From Winslowiella toletana (GTDB lineage Bacteria; Pseudomonadota; Gammaproteobacteria; Enterobacterales; Enterobacteriaceae): a stretch of 64,000 nt of DNA. Where the stretch lies: positions 1,116,001 to 1,180,000 of the forward strand of contig NZ_CP134152.1 of assembly GCF_032164335.1 (NCBI RefSeq). The letters run 5' to 3'. Both the position numbers and the translations under genes were made by a program. Position 1 is the stretch's first letter. Every line of letters begins with the position of its first letter. A model generated the notes under the pieces. That model saw nothing but the letters and a program-made list of their open reading frames with translations, had not been told where the DNA came from and did no database searches. Positions 16,816 to 24,351 of the stretch are shown here, one piece after another.

Positions 16816-17111
16816 AAATCACTCCAATTCCATTGTGAACAAGCTGAGTATAGGCGCTACCCGATTTGTGCCGGAGGAGTCAGTGGAATATGCAGGCACA
16901 GTCACAGAGATAAATTAAAGCGCGGAGAGGATTGCCTGACGGTGGCAGAAGCAGAAATTTAAGCTAGCAAAATAGCTGTATATTTCTAAATCAGTTTTTT
17001 TGACAAAGATAAGCAAATAGCTCCGCTATCAACTCAAACTCTGTGTGGCTATTATAGCTCCATCGAAGGCGATAAGCCTTCTCCCGGTAAAAAAACTAAA
17101 GGAGCTACACC
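16816..17111. promoter_or_regulatory. Intergenic region before the DUF1471 gene
   Basis: Just under 300 bases of AT-rich DNA. It should carry the promoter of the DUF1471 gene, whose AAAGGAG ribosome site is at about 17098-17104. No operator or RNA gene recognised. Confidence 0.25.
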
Positions 17112-17324
17112 ATGAAATCTATCAAAACTTTTGTTGCAGTAATTGCCCTCTCTACCATTTCTTTTGGCAGCTTTGCGCAAAGCGTCAGCGCCTACGGTAG
17201 CCACCTTGACAGTGCTGAAGCGCGCATTGCGGCAAAAGCAGAGCAAGCCGGTGCATCATCTTATAAAATCACCAGCGCACGCGTTGGCAACCAGGTCTAT
17301 ATGACTGCTGACCTGATTAAATAA
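17112..17324 (+). CDS. YdgH/BhsA/McbA-like protein (DUF1471)
   Basis: 70 residues: signal peptide with likely cleavage after S-F-A, then one DUF1471 domain ending in Y-K-I-T-S-A-R-V-G-N-Q-V-Y-M-T-A-D-L-I-K, the standard family end. Enterobacteria carry several such periplasmic stress proteins (BhsA, McbA, YahO and others), often induced by acid, peroxide or biofilm growth. Which paralogue this is cannot be decided. A strong terminator follows. Confidence 0.9.
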   Translation: MKSIKTFVAVIALSTISFGSFAQSVSAYGSHLDSAEARIAAKAEQAGASSYKITSARVGNQVYMTADLIK

Positions 17325-17351
17325 TCTCTTCCAGCCCGCCCAATCAGTTTT

Positions 17352-17390
17352 AAATGCCAGTCGCCTCAGGTGACTGGCATTTTGCGTTTT
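17352..17390 (+). terminator. Rho-independent terminator after the DUF1471 gene
   Basis: Arms AAATGCCAGTC and GACTGGCATTT form an 11-base stem whose inner GCC/GGT bases extend pairing. It is followed by TTTGCGTTTT. Confidence 0.85.
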
Positions 17391-17474
17391 GAATGCATTG
17401 ATCGACACCCATAGTCGCGGTGGTCAGAATAATGTTATGGTCATAATGACTTAAATAACAACAGGATGAATATT

Positions 17475-17786
17475 ATGATCGTCAGAACATGGCACGGCTG
17501 CGTGCCGGTAAAATTTGCCGAAGGTTTTGCCGCACATTTACAGCTTACTGGTGTTCAGCATTCACAAAGCGTGGCGGGTAATCTTGGAGCATTTGTCCGT
17601 CGTGAAACGCAGGGGGCTTGGGAGCACTTCTTTCTCGCCACCTACTGGCTGGATATTGATGCAGTAAAAGCGTTTGCCGGTGAGGATTATCATATTGCGG
17701 TGACTTACGCCGACGATGAGCAATTTGAACTGTTGTCCGACCCCTATGTTTTTCAGCATCAGGTCAGTGAAATTACCGCCTTATAA
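17475..17786 (+). CDS. Antibiotic biosynthesis monooxygenase-like domain protein
   Basis: 103 residues from the ATG at 17475 (MIVRTWHGCVP); AGGA at 17463-17466 overlaps the earlier ATG at 17466, so the second Met is favoured. It looks like one dimeric alpha/beta barrel of the ABM type: an initial R-T-W-H strand, a helix, and W-E-H-F-F-L-A-T-Y-W near the middle. Such proteins are often small heme- or quinol-related monooxygenases; the substrate is unknown. Confidence 0.7.
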   Translation: MIVRTWHGCVPVKFAEGFAAHLQLTGVQHSQSVAGNLGAFVRRETQGAWEHFFLATYWLDIDAVKAFAGEDYHIAVTYADDEQFELLSDPYVFQHQVSEITAL

Positions 17787-17791
17787 AGCGG

Positions 17792-17820
17792 CTGGCAGAG
17801 TGGGTAAAGCACTCTGCCAG
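17792..17820. terminator. Symmetrical hairpin between convergent genes
   Basis: Perfect 11-base arms CTGGCAGAGTG and CACTCTGCCAG with a 7-base loop sit between two gene ends. No clear T-run, but position and strength suggest a bidirectional terminator. Confidence 0.65.
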
Positions 17821-17824
17821 TGAT

Positions 17825-18721
17825 TCAGGTCAGTGATTTCTGTTGCAGCTTTTCGAGAATTGCCAGCGGGGCATTCTGCGGATCTTTCATTCCGGCGATC
17901 GGCAGCAGGAATGTTTGTTCCAGCATAAACTGACCGCTCATTGCGGCATGAGGGGTCTGATCGGAAAAACAGATCCAGCTGCTGCCCGCAGGCAGTTCCA
18001 GCGCCACCTGTGGCCCTTGCTGCTGGTAAGATTGATCGGCTTTCATTGCATCATGCAGTTGCAGCATCAGATGATCATAATGACTGCGATAGCGTTTAGT
18101 GATGCCGAGCCGGTGTTGCAACCAGCTGCTGAGCGGTGAGTAGCGCTTCAGGCGTGGCATAAAACGCTTTGCCAGCTGCGGGAAAGGTTCACCGACGCGC
18201 CACTGGCGGCTTTCACCATTGGGATTGATATTGGTGAAGATGCGCAGGATACGTTCGCCATGGTTCGGGCGTGATGGAAAGGCATCAACGTGCAAACGGC
18301 TGTCATCTTTGCGCCACGAACTGGATTCACGCCACGCCGCAACCGGATGCAGGCGTAGGGTATTATTCGGGGTGTGCAGCGCGGTACGATATTCAGGCAG
18401 CAGCGCCCTGACCAGTTGCAGACTGTGCTGATGATGACGCTCCAGCAACGCTTTCACCTGCGGCATTTTATCTTCAGTCGCAAGCCCATTCACTTTACCG
18501 GTTTGAGGATTAAAGCTGATATTTTTACGTTTGATATCGACTAAATCTGGCGTCAGCAGCAATTGCTCTTCATCAGTAAGAGTAAATGCCAGACGAGGCA
18601 GAAACAGCACTTTTCCTTGCTCAAGAGTTTCTACCGCAGAGACATTATTTACCGGCTCATCCCACTGGGTATTAGGCAGTGAGTGAATCACGGACTGCGG
18701 AGATAAGAGGCTTCCGGACAT
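17825..18721 (-). CDS. kdoO: Kdo hydroxylase (lipopolysaccharide modification)
   Basis: 298 residues resembling the Fe(II)/2-oxoglutarate-dependent Kdo 3-hydroxylase family described in Burkholderia and Yersinia, which converts an inner-core Kdo of lipid A into Ko. Visible features are the metal-binding His-x-Asp (R-L-H-V-D-A-F-P-S-R-P near residue 144), the second His in DQTPHAAMSG near 254, and a downstream Q-T-F-L-L-P. No signal peptide, consistent with cytoplasmic action. The gene stands alone. Confidence 0.85.
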   Translation of the reverse strand: MSGSLLSPQSVIHSLPNTQWDEPVNNVSAVETLEQGKVLFLPRLAFTLTDEEQLLLTPDLVDIKRKNISFNPQTGKVNGLATEDKMPQVKALLERHHQHSLQLVRALLPEYRTALHTPNNTLRLHPVAAWRESSSWRKDDSRLHVDAFPSRPNHGERILRIFTNINPNGESRQWRVGEPFPQLAKRFMPRLKRYSPLSSWLQHRLGITKRYRSHYDHLMLQLHDAMKADQSYQQQGPQVALELPAGSSWICFSDQTPHAAMSGQFMLEQTFLLPIAGMKDPQNAPLAILEKLQQKSLT

Positions 18722-18921
18722 GATAACGCCTTATTATTTTATAAAATTCACTAAATATTATATTGCGCTGAAGAATATTAAGTTAAACCTAAGTTAAACG
18801 AGCGTCCGGAGTCGGAAAATAGTTAGCCTGCTAATCCGACGTCCGGGATTAAGCGTGTTCCATTATTGCCGCATCAAACTGAGTTGGCGCGGGCGCGCCT
18901 CGCGGTTATTTCGCTGAGCAT

Positions 18922-19662
18922 TTAAAAATGATAGTTAATACCGAGATCGATAACATAACTGGTCGATTTCTCTACCATCGGGCTGTCACGCACATTGCTG
19001 TCGAGGAAGTTTACCCGCGTAGAGATAAAGCCTTCCCACTGGGGGGTGAAACGGTAATCCAGCGCCAGCTGTAGCCATGGCGTCAGGCTGGCTGACGGGC
19101 GATAGCGGGCTAATCCGCTGCGTTGCGATTCATCCGCAGTTACACCATAGTAATAGCGGGTTTGACGTGCGTCCTCCCAGTCAATTCCTGCTGCAGGAAT
19201 AAACGCCAGTTTTCCACTTTGCAGATAACCGGTCCATGAAGCAGTGGCAACGACGCCATTGCTCAGCCCCAGCGTATCCGCTGCCAGCTGCCCGGATAAT
19301 GCGCCATACGGCGTGATGCGCTGATAACTGAGACCGGCCATCATGGTGGTACGACGGTTATTCAGCTGCTGCATTTGCCACCCTTTACCGTCGCTGCGGT
19401 CATAGCTCCGATCAAACCATAATGCTTTTATCTTTAGCTCATTAACGTCATCTTTCCACGCCAGAATTCCCGCTTCATCTCCGTCGATATAAAAATGATT
19501 ACCGGTCCAGCTCAATAACGGAAAGGGAGTGTATTCAACGCGTTTGGCGCGATAAGGATTAATTTGCCATTGATTATCCAGCGCCAGTGCCAGATCGTCT
19601 GCGGATACTGGCGCAGTAAACAGCAGGATCAGGCAACACCATCCGGGTTTTTTATTCATCAT
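18922..19662 (-). CDS. MipA/OmpV family outer-membrane protein
   Basis: 246 residues from the ATG at 19662, five to six bases from AGGTG; an ATG one codon later is equally possible. The signal peptide ends V-S-A, and the mature protein is made of alternating beta strands ending in the outer-membrane signature Y-V-I-D-L-G-I-N-Y-H-F. MipA-type proteins scaffold murein hydrolase/synthase complexes in E. coli; OmpV-type relatives are porin-like. The exact role here is unknown. Confidence 0.85.
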   Translation of the reverse strand: MMNKKPGWCCLILLFTAPVSADDLALALDNQWQINPYRAKRVEYTPFPLLSWTGNHFYIDGDEAGILAWKDDVNELKIKALWFDRSYDRSDGKGWQMQQLNNRRTTMMAGLSYQRITPYGALSGQLAADTLGLSNGVVATASWTGYLQSGKLAFIPAAGIDWEDARQTRYYYGVTADESQRSGLARYRPSASLTPWLQLALDYRFTPQWEGFISTRVNFLDSNVRDSPMVEKSTSYVIDLGINYHF

Positions 19663-19809
19663 AATCACCTGTCTCAGACCAGCATAAAAGAGGAGCAGAT
19701 TACCGATGCTATTTCAGTGTAAATATCTTTTATCAGGAAAGGACGGGGAATAATGTGGTGGGGGTCGAGGATATCAGAGCAGGCCGCGTAACGGCCCGCA
19801 AAATTTTTA

Positions 19810-19962
19810 TCACAGCTCGAGGCCAGGCGCTGACCATTTTTTCTTACAGCCCTCGGCGTGGGGGGTTTTACTGCAATCTGGTGCAAAAGGATTAAGCGTA
19901 TCGCGGTTGCACCAGCCAAGCATCAGCACGATGACGATCACCACAATCCAGCGTTTTTTCAT
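19810..19962 (-). CDS. Small secreted or membrane-anchored protein (50 residues)
   Basis: An ATG at 19962 behind a GAAGGAAA ribosome site opens 50 codons. A basic MKKR lead and one hydrophobic helix (W-I-V-V-I-V-I-V-L-M-L) precede G-W-C; the Cys is not in a standard lipobox. The remaining 30 residues hold two further Cys (PDCSKT; EGCKKK) and could form a disulfide in the periplasm. Not recognised. Confidence 0.55.
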   Translation of the reverse strand: MKKRWIVVIVIVLMLGWCNRDTLNPFAPDCSKTPHAEGCKKKWSAPGLEL

Positions 19963-19983
19963 TATGATTTCCTTCGGGTCTGG

Positions 19984-20481
19984 CTAAACAGCATCTGACT
20001 CATGAATTCTTGCGCATAAGCGCGGAATTTGGTGTTCGGAGAATACCTCAATACCGTGGCGGGTTAACAGCTCGGTGGTCACTCCGCTACCGGCTATTTT
20101 GCGCTGAGTAAAATCACCGCTATAGATAAGGTCAGTGCCGCACGACGGGCTACCCTCGGTTAAGATGGCATACTGACAGCCATGCTGCTGCGCCATTTCC
20201 AGCGTCAGCCATGCCGCCAGAATGTAGCGTTCGGTGACATCATCCCCGCTTGCTTCTCTCACTCTGGCACCATGCGCAATAACGCCGTTTCCGCTGCGGG
20301 TCGGCTGAATCTCGGCCGCAGGGCGCGGCGTCTGAAATCCGGCAGCCAGCTCCGGGCAGAAAACCACCAGGCGATTCTGCTGACGCCAGCGCGCAAGATG
20401 TTCAGAAACCACGGTTTTTGCTGAGCCGTTGTAGCGTACCGGAAAGCCCGCTAAACATGCACTGAGGAGGATTTTTTTCAT
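19984..20481 (-). CDS. DUF523 family protein
   Basis: 165 residues. It begins MKKILLSACLAGFPVRYNG, the conserved Cys-containing start of DUF523, and has the central FCPELAAGFQTPRP and the T-E-G-S-P-S-C-G motif near residue 110. The family is widespread but of unknown function; the invariant Cys residues suggest metal or Fe-S binding. It has GAGGA before the start and follows the 50-residue small gene region in the same direction. Confidence 0.88.
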   Translation of the reverse strand: MKKILLSACLAGFPVRYNGSAKTVVSEHLARWRQQNRLVVFCPELAAGFQTPRPAAEIQPTRSGNGVIAHGARVREASGDDVTERYILAAWLTLEMAQQHGCQYAILTEGSPSCGTDLIYSGDFTQRKIAGSGVTTELLTRHGIEVFSEHQIPRLCARIHESDAV

Positions 20482-20680
20482 CGATGCCTTACCTGAACGC
20501 TAAGGTTTTGCATCATCGCATTCATTGTGCAGCAAGGCGAGAGAAGCGGAACTCAGTTAAGAACTATTCAATAAACTGAATCAGAGGCTGGCTTTACGGC
20601 AACATTTTCACCTGATATCAGTTCACCTGATACCAGTTGAAGCGCCGATTAGCCGGGGCGGTGTGTGGCAATCCTGGCTA

Positions 20681-20914
20681 TCAGGATTGATTTATCCGCG
20701 AGGTATCACGTGTTTTGACCGCGCTTTTAGTTATCCGATAGGCCTTAGCCGGATCGCCAGCGACAAACTCAAAGGTCGGGGAGTAATAAAAGGGCAGCCA
20801 GCCGCCGTAGCCATGTTCCCATTCCCAGCGAACCGGGCAGGGCCACAAGATGCCTTCATAGAGTATGTAATAAATCCATCGACCATTAGGGCGACGTGGC
20901 TTCAACGTTTTCAT
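20681..20914 (-). CDS. Hypothetical Trp/Tyr-rich protein (77 residues)
   Basis: From an internal ATG at 20914 the product opens MKTLKPRRPNGRWIYYILYE and is strikingly rich in Trp and Tyr (WEWEHGYGGW), as in small conserved domains. A longer in-frame start exists at 20992. No good ribosome site is seen and an antisense frame overlaps, so the call is tentative. Confidence 0.45.
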   Translation of the reverse strand: MKTLKPRRPNGRWIYYILYEGILWPCPVRWEWEHGYGGWLPFYYSPTFEFVAGDPAKAYRITKSAVKTRDTSRINQS

Positions 20915-21146
20915 CAGAGCAACTATTGCAGAAGATATAATAATAAAATAGGCTATATTTTGACCTGTACCGCAGGGGGTTTCAACCTGCAATGGCGTGT
21001 AGTGCGCTCAGCTTCAAGTTTATCGCTTTCAGTACCGGCATCGCCAGATAACAAATCGGTTGCCGGTCAGCAGTAAAAAAATAACTGTGAAGTTTTGCTA
21101 ATGAGTTTTTATGCTAAACTACCGATGTTTTCCCCCAAGGAAGAGA

Positions 21147-21686
21147 ATGAAAATGATCACTAAATATGGACTTGTGGCGCTCTCACTCACCCTGTTGATG
21201 CCCGTGGCGCAGGCGGACGATAAGACCCAACTTTTCGTGCAAATCAATCAACGCCTCGCCTATATGAAGGATGTGGCCGGATACAAAGCCGCTAACCATC
21301 AGCCGATAGAAGATTTACAGCAGGAAGCGCGCGTATCAGTGCTGACCCTCAGCAGTGCTGAAAAATTTGGCCTGCAGGCGGCGTCGGTAAAGCCGTTTGT
21401 TAAGGCACAGATGGATGCTGCCAAAGCGATCCAGTATCGCTATCGCGCTGACTGGTTGTCGAAGCCTGAAGTGAAATGGACGCCACTGTCATTGCCGGTA
21501 GTACGCGAAAAGATAGGTCAGCTCAGCACTGATTCTTTACAGCAGCTGGCTAAGGTGCTGAAAGCCGGTAACCCTATCAATGAAAACGATCGTGTAACTT
21601 TCAATATGCTGATTTCACAGCATAATATCACCGATAATGACAAAACGCTGATTTTTGATGCGTTAAAAAACGTGGCGCTGAAGTAA
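21147..21686 (+). CDS. aroQ: Periplasmic chorismate mutase (AroQ gamma type)
   Basis: 179 residues from the ATG at 21147, five bases after AAGGA. A signal peptide ends V-A-Q-A, so the enzyme is exported. The mature part is all helical and has the gamma-type AroQ catalytic pattern: N-Q-R-L-A-Y-M-K-D-V-A-x-Y-K near residues 33-46 and the E-A-R segment near 57. It converts chorismate to prephenate in the periplasm, as described for Erwinia and Pantoea relatives; why this occurs outside the cytoplasm is unsettled. Confidence 0.88.
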   Translation: MKMITKYGLVALSLTLLMPVAQADDKTQLFVQINQRLAYMKDVAGYKAANHQPIEDLQQEARVSVLTLSSAEKFGLQAASVKPFVKAQMDAAKAIQYRYRADWLSKPEVKWTPLSLPVVREKIGQLSTDSLQQLAKVLKAGNPINENDRVTFNMLISQHNITDNDKTLIFDALKNVALK

Positions 21687-21717
21687 CACAGAGTGAATGG
21701 CTGATGGGGGAAAGAGG

Positions 21718-21888
21718 TTAACGATGTACTTCTCCGCACAGTAGCACGGCAAAAGGACGACGCTGGTGAATACGATCCGCCATCTGTTGACACGCTTCCA
21801 GCGTCGGGTAGATGTGTTCTGAGACCGGTAGTGCGTCACAGGCATCATGGCCGCAGGCGCTGACTAACAGTACAAATCCAATTAACAT
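21718..21888 (-). CDS. Small lipoprotein-like secreted protein (56 residues)
   Basis: Preceded by an exceptionally good AAGGAGGAAAG, the ATG at 21888 opens 56 codons. MLIGFVLLVSAC gives an L-V-S-A-C lipobox at Cys12, though the basic N-terminal lead is missing. Three more Cys (HDAC, LEAC, LLCGE) suggest disulfides. It is convergent with aroQ. Not recognised. Confidence 0.6.
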   Translation of the reverse strand: MLIGFVLLVSACGHDACDALPVSEHIYPTLEACQQMADRIHQRRPFAVLLCGEVHR

Positions 21889-22216
21889 CTTTCCTCCTTA
21901 TCCGCTATCGTTGATGGCGAAGAACAGCCCGGCTTGACATCAGTATAGTAGAACGAAGCGGCAAGTGCGCAGAAGGCAGAATAAAGCTATTGAATTCAGT
22001 AGTCTGGAGTTTTTTTCGCCGGAGTGCCGGTTGAGTAACCGAAAGATTATGCCAGTAACAGCTACCGGCATAATCCCGGAAAGATAAAGAGAGTTAGCTT
22101 TGCGTAGTTAGCCGCAGTGAATCGCACTGACGACAAGCGGTAAATTAAAAATATTCACCGAATAATGCGCTGATAGCACATCAGTTATAACTTAATTAGT
22201 TTTAATAACCTGAGCT
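21889..22216. other. Gene-poor region with a hairpin
   Basis: About 330 bases without a convincing gene. It holds the 9-base inverted repeat GATTATGCC/GGCATAATC at 22045-22075 with a 13-base loop. That hairpin could end the transcript of the reverse gene at 22217-22453, though it lacks a T-run. Confidence 0.35.
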
Positions 22217-22453
22217 TCAGGTTTTTACCTTTTCGAGCGTGATTTGCGGCTCGCATTGTTGGTCTTGTTTTACAATGCGAAACTCCGCCTTACCTTGATG
22301 AACATAAATACAGGCACGACCCATGTCGCCGCCGTCCTGTTCCTGTGAAAGTGATACCGTTACCGTCTCTGCCTGAGTTAATGGTGATAGCAATAGCGCT
22401 AACGCCGGTAGAGCAAGCAGGTTGGTGGTATGCCGCACCTGTTGGCGTTTCAT
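22217..22453 (-). CDS. Small exported protein (78 residues)
   Basis: Start at the ATG at 22453, because AAGGATG lies eight bases upstream and overlaps the alternative ATG at 22462. A long signal peptide (leucine/alanine core ending T-Q-A) leads to a 50-residue mature domain with two Cys (R-A-C-I-Y; Q-Q-C-E-P), probably one disulfide, and a beta-rich pattern T-V-T-V-S-L-S. Not recognised. Confidence 0.65.
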   Translation of the reverse strand: MKRQQVRHTTNLLALPALALLLSPLTQAETVTVSLSQEQDGGDMGRACIYVHQGKAEFRIVKQDQQCEPQITLEKVKT

Positions 22454-22480
22454 GTCAGACATCCTTTTAAGTACTTTTCA

Positions 22481-22504
22481 GGTCTCACCGGACGGTGAGA
22501 GACC
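22481..22504 (-). promoter_or_regulatory. Hairpin in the leader of the 78-residue exported protein
   Basis: On the reverse strand GGTCTCTCACCG and CGGTGAGACC pair with a 2-base bulge, about 18 bases before the ribosome site. It could be an RNA structure acting on translation, or an operator. Confidence 0.4.
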
Positions 22505-22828
22505 TCTTAGGGGTTGATCATAATGAGTATGCTAATAATTGGTTTTATAATAACAAAATATTGCGAAAGGCTGCGCTTCGTCAACTGCATAAATGGCTGG
22601 TCGATCACGATTTTAATCCTGAAGCCTGCCCAGCAGTATCAATCCAGAAAAAATCAGAATAACCGCAGGTATTTTTGCCCAATGTTAAGTTGAGTTTAGG
22701 TGTTAAGACGAAATGCTGCCGCAGGAAATTTCGGTTTTTAAGAACATTTATCCCGTCTGCAACGAAATAATCGAGCGGTTTATGCGGAACAAAAGTGCTA
22801 TGGTGAATCTCCACTAAACAGAAAGAGG

Positions 22829-23002
22829 GTGGATATCTCCAGTATTAGCCTGAGTTGCACCGACTGCGGAAGCTCGACGTTTTTGTTCACCGTCGCTGAC
22901 AGCAGTAAAAATCATCCCCACGGGGCGGTATGTAGCCATTGCAGTAAACCCCTGACGTTCGCGTCGATATTGCAGAGAAGTCTGGAAAATCAAGATGTTT
23001 AA
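22829..23002 (+). CDS. Putative zinc-ribbon protein (57 residues)
   Basis: A frame from a GTG at 22829 to TAA at 23000-23002. It has two CxxC knuckles, C-T-D-C and C-S-H-C, 22 residues between the pairs, the classic zinc-ribbon spacing, and no signal peptide. GAGG abuts the GTG with no spacer, so the true initiator is doubtful. A strong terminator follows within six bases, which supports a real gene. Confidence 0.6.
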   Translation: MDISSISLSCTDCGSSTFLFTVADSSKNHPHGAVCSHCSKPLTFASILQRSLENQDV

Positions 23003-23007
23003 CCCTT

Positions 23008-23034
23008 AAAGCCCGCCTTGCGCGGGCTTTGTCG
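23008..23034 (+). terminator. Rho-independent terminator after the zinc-ribbon gene
   Basis: AAAGCCCGC and GCGGGCTTT arms with a short loop, then TGTCGTT. Strong GC stem. Confidence 0.8.
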
Positions 23035-23135
23035 TTCTGGTGCTTCAGCGAAATCCTCGTCATAACTTGACCTTACCGTTAGGGGAGGGTTTACCCTTAT
23101 GGGGTCTGAGGTTATCTGGCTGATAAGGGAATCCA

Positions 23136-23486
23136 ATGAACAACATAAAATCGTTATTGTTTATCGCACTGCTGGCACCGCTCAGCGCCAGTGCTGTCGA
23201 AACGGCGCATCAGGATCACGCAAAGGAGAGCGGCGCGCAGCAGAGTTATCAAAGCGGTATGACGAAGATGCACGACGAGATGATGCAGGGGATGAAATCT
23301 GACGATCCTGACATTGCTTTTGCTCAGGGTATGACCGCGCATCATCAGGGAGCGATTGAGATGGCAAAAACCGAGCTTAAATACGGTAAAGATCCGGCGA
23401 TGCGCAAACTGGCGCAGGAAATTATCGATGCCCAGCAGCCAGAAATCGACCGCATGCAACAGTGGCTGAAACAGCAGAAAAAATAG
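23136..23486 (+). CDS. DUF305 (CopM-like) exported protein
   Basis: 116 residues: a signal peptide ending S-A-S-A, then a His/Met-rich helical domain with the DUF305 pattern A-x-G-M-T-A-H-H-Q-G-A-I-E-M-A-K near residues 66-81 and repeated M-x-x-x-M. DUF305 proteins such as cyanobacterial CopM bind copper or silver in the periplasm. It is monocistronic here, so a metal-binding role is inferred from the family. Confidence 0.88.
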   Translation: MNNIKSLLFIALLAPLSASAVETAHQDHAKESGAQQSYQSGMTKMHDEMMQGMKSDDPDIAFAQGMTAHHQGAIEMAKTELKYGKDPAMRKLAQEIIDAQQPEIDRMQQWLKQQKK

Positions 23487-23579
23487 CGTTGCTTCCATGC
23501 AGGTATTTCGTCAGTAATAAACCCATCGTCGAGCCGTTTAGCTAAACTACAACAGGTTAACCTGTTGAGGGAATCACTG

Positions 23580-23963
23580 ATGAGCCAACTGGAAAGAAAA
23601 AACTATCCGCAATTAGGCCATGTCGTTGGACCTTACGTCCATGCCGTTAAATATCAGTCTGTACTGTACGTGTCAGGCCTGACGGCTTACGGCAGCGAGG
23701 CGCAGCATCACGGAATTGCGGCACAGGCGCAGGAGATATTTGATCAACTGAATATTATTGCCGCAGAGGAGAAAACCTCGATGGCGGGGCTGATCAAAGT
23801 CACTATTTTTGTGACTGAGTTAACTCACCTGACCGCGCTGCGCGAGGTGCTGTTTGCCCGCTATGGCGATCATCTGCCGGCCAGTTCGCTGGTTCAGGTC
23901 AGCCAGCTGTTTTCACCCGATTTAAAAATCGAAATTGAAGCCAGCATTGCGCTTAATGGATGA
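23580..23963 (+). CDS. RidA/RutC family protein
   Basis: 127 residues from the ATG at 23580, seven bases after GAGGGA. It has the YjgF/RidA fold signature: Y-V-S-G at residues 29-33 with a G-L-T-A-Y loop, the helix with F-D-Q-L-N-I-I, and the end I-E-I-E-A-S-I-A. Canonical RidA enamine deaminases carry an Arg near residue 105 (I-P-A-R-x-x-V); here the segment is L-P-A-S-S-L-V, so deaminase activity is doubtful and it may belong to a non-RidA subgroup. Confidence 0.85.
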   Translation: MSQLERKNYPQLGHVVGPYVHAVKYQSVLYVSGLTAYGSEAQHHGIAAQAQEIFDQLNIIAAEEKTSMAGLIKVTIFVTELTHLTALREVLFARYGDHLPASSLVQVSQLFSPDLKIEIEASIALNG

Positions 23964-24066
23964 TTTGCCTGGTTTTGCTGCGGACGCCAGCTTTCGTAAG
24001 TGAAAAGGGTAACGGGGCATGGCTAAACTTGCTAAAGTTGATGTTTTACACTTTGCCGGGAGTCGT

Positions 24067-24261
24067 ATGTCGAACGAAATTGCACATCCATCCAGCAGCC
24101 CTAAACAGGCTGCGTTGCAGCTGGTTATTGAGCTGGTGCGCGCAGGAAAACTCAGCCCATTGCAGGGCGACGCCTCAAATATGATCTCAATCTACGAGCA
24201 GTTTAAAGATCACTTCGAAGCGGATAAGCATAAACATAACGCCGATTCAGCGATCTCCTGA
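24067..24261 (+). CDS. Hypothetical protein (64 residues)
   Basis: Started at the ATG at 24067, four bases after GGGAG; an in-frame ATG at 24019 would add 16 residues. The core PKQAALQLVIELVRAGKL then S-N-M-I-S-I-Y-E-Q-F-K-D-H-F suggests a helical bundle like several short enterobacterial proteins. The C-terminus is His/Lys-rich. No family recognised. Confidence 0.6.
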   Translation: MSNEIAHPSSSPKQAALQLVIELVRAGKLSPLQGDASNMISIYEQFKDHFEADKHKHNADSAIS

Positions 24262-24351
24262 CAGTATGCGGTGCGGGGACGCCCGCCCGCAAACTGTCTG
24301 AAATACCCTAAACACACTATTCATGATGGCGTTTAGCGGGATTTATCGGGA

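Noticed and set aside
19674-19919. 81-codon reverse frame overlapping the 50-residue small gene
   Set aside because: It is in another frame, starts inside the small gene, and lacks a ribosome site, whereas the 50-codon frame has a good one.
22605-22814. 69-codon reverse frame upstream of the zinc-ribbon gene
   Set aside because: No ribosome site, no signal peptide or conserved pattern; would overlap the promoter of the zinc-ribbon gene.
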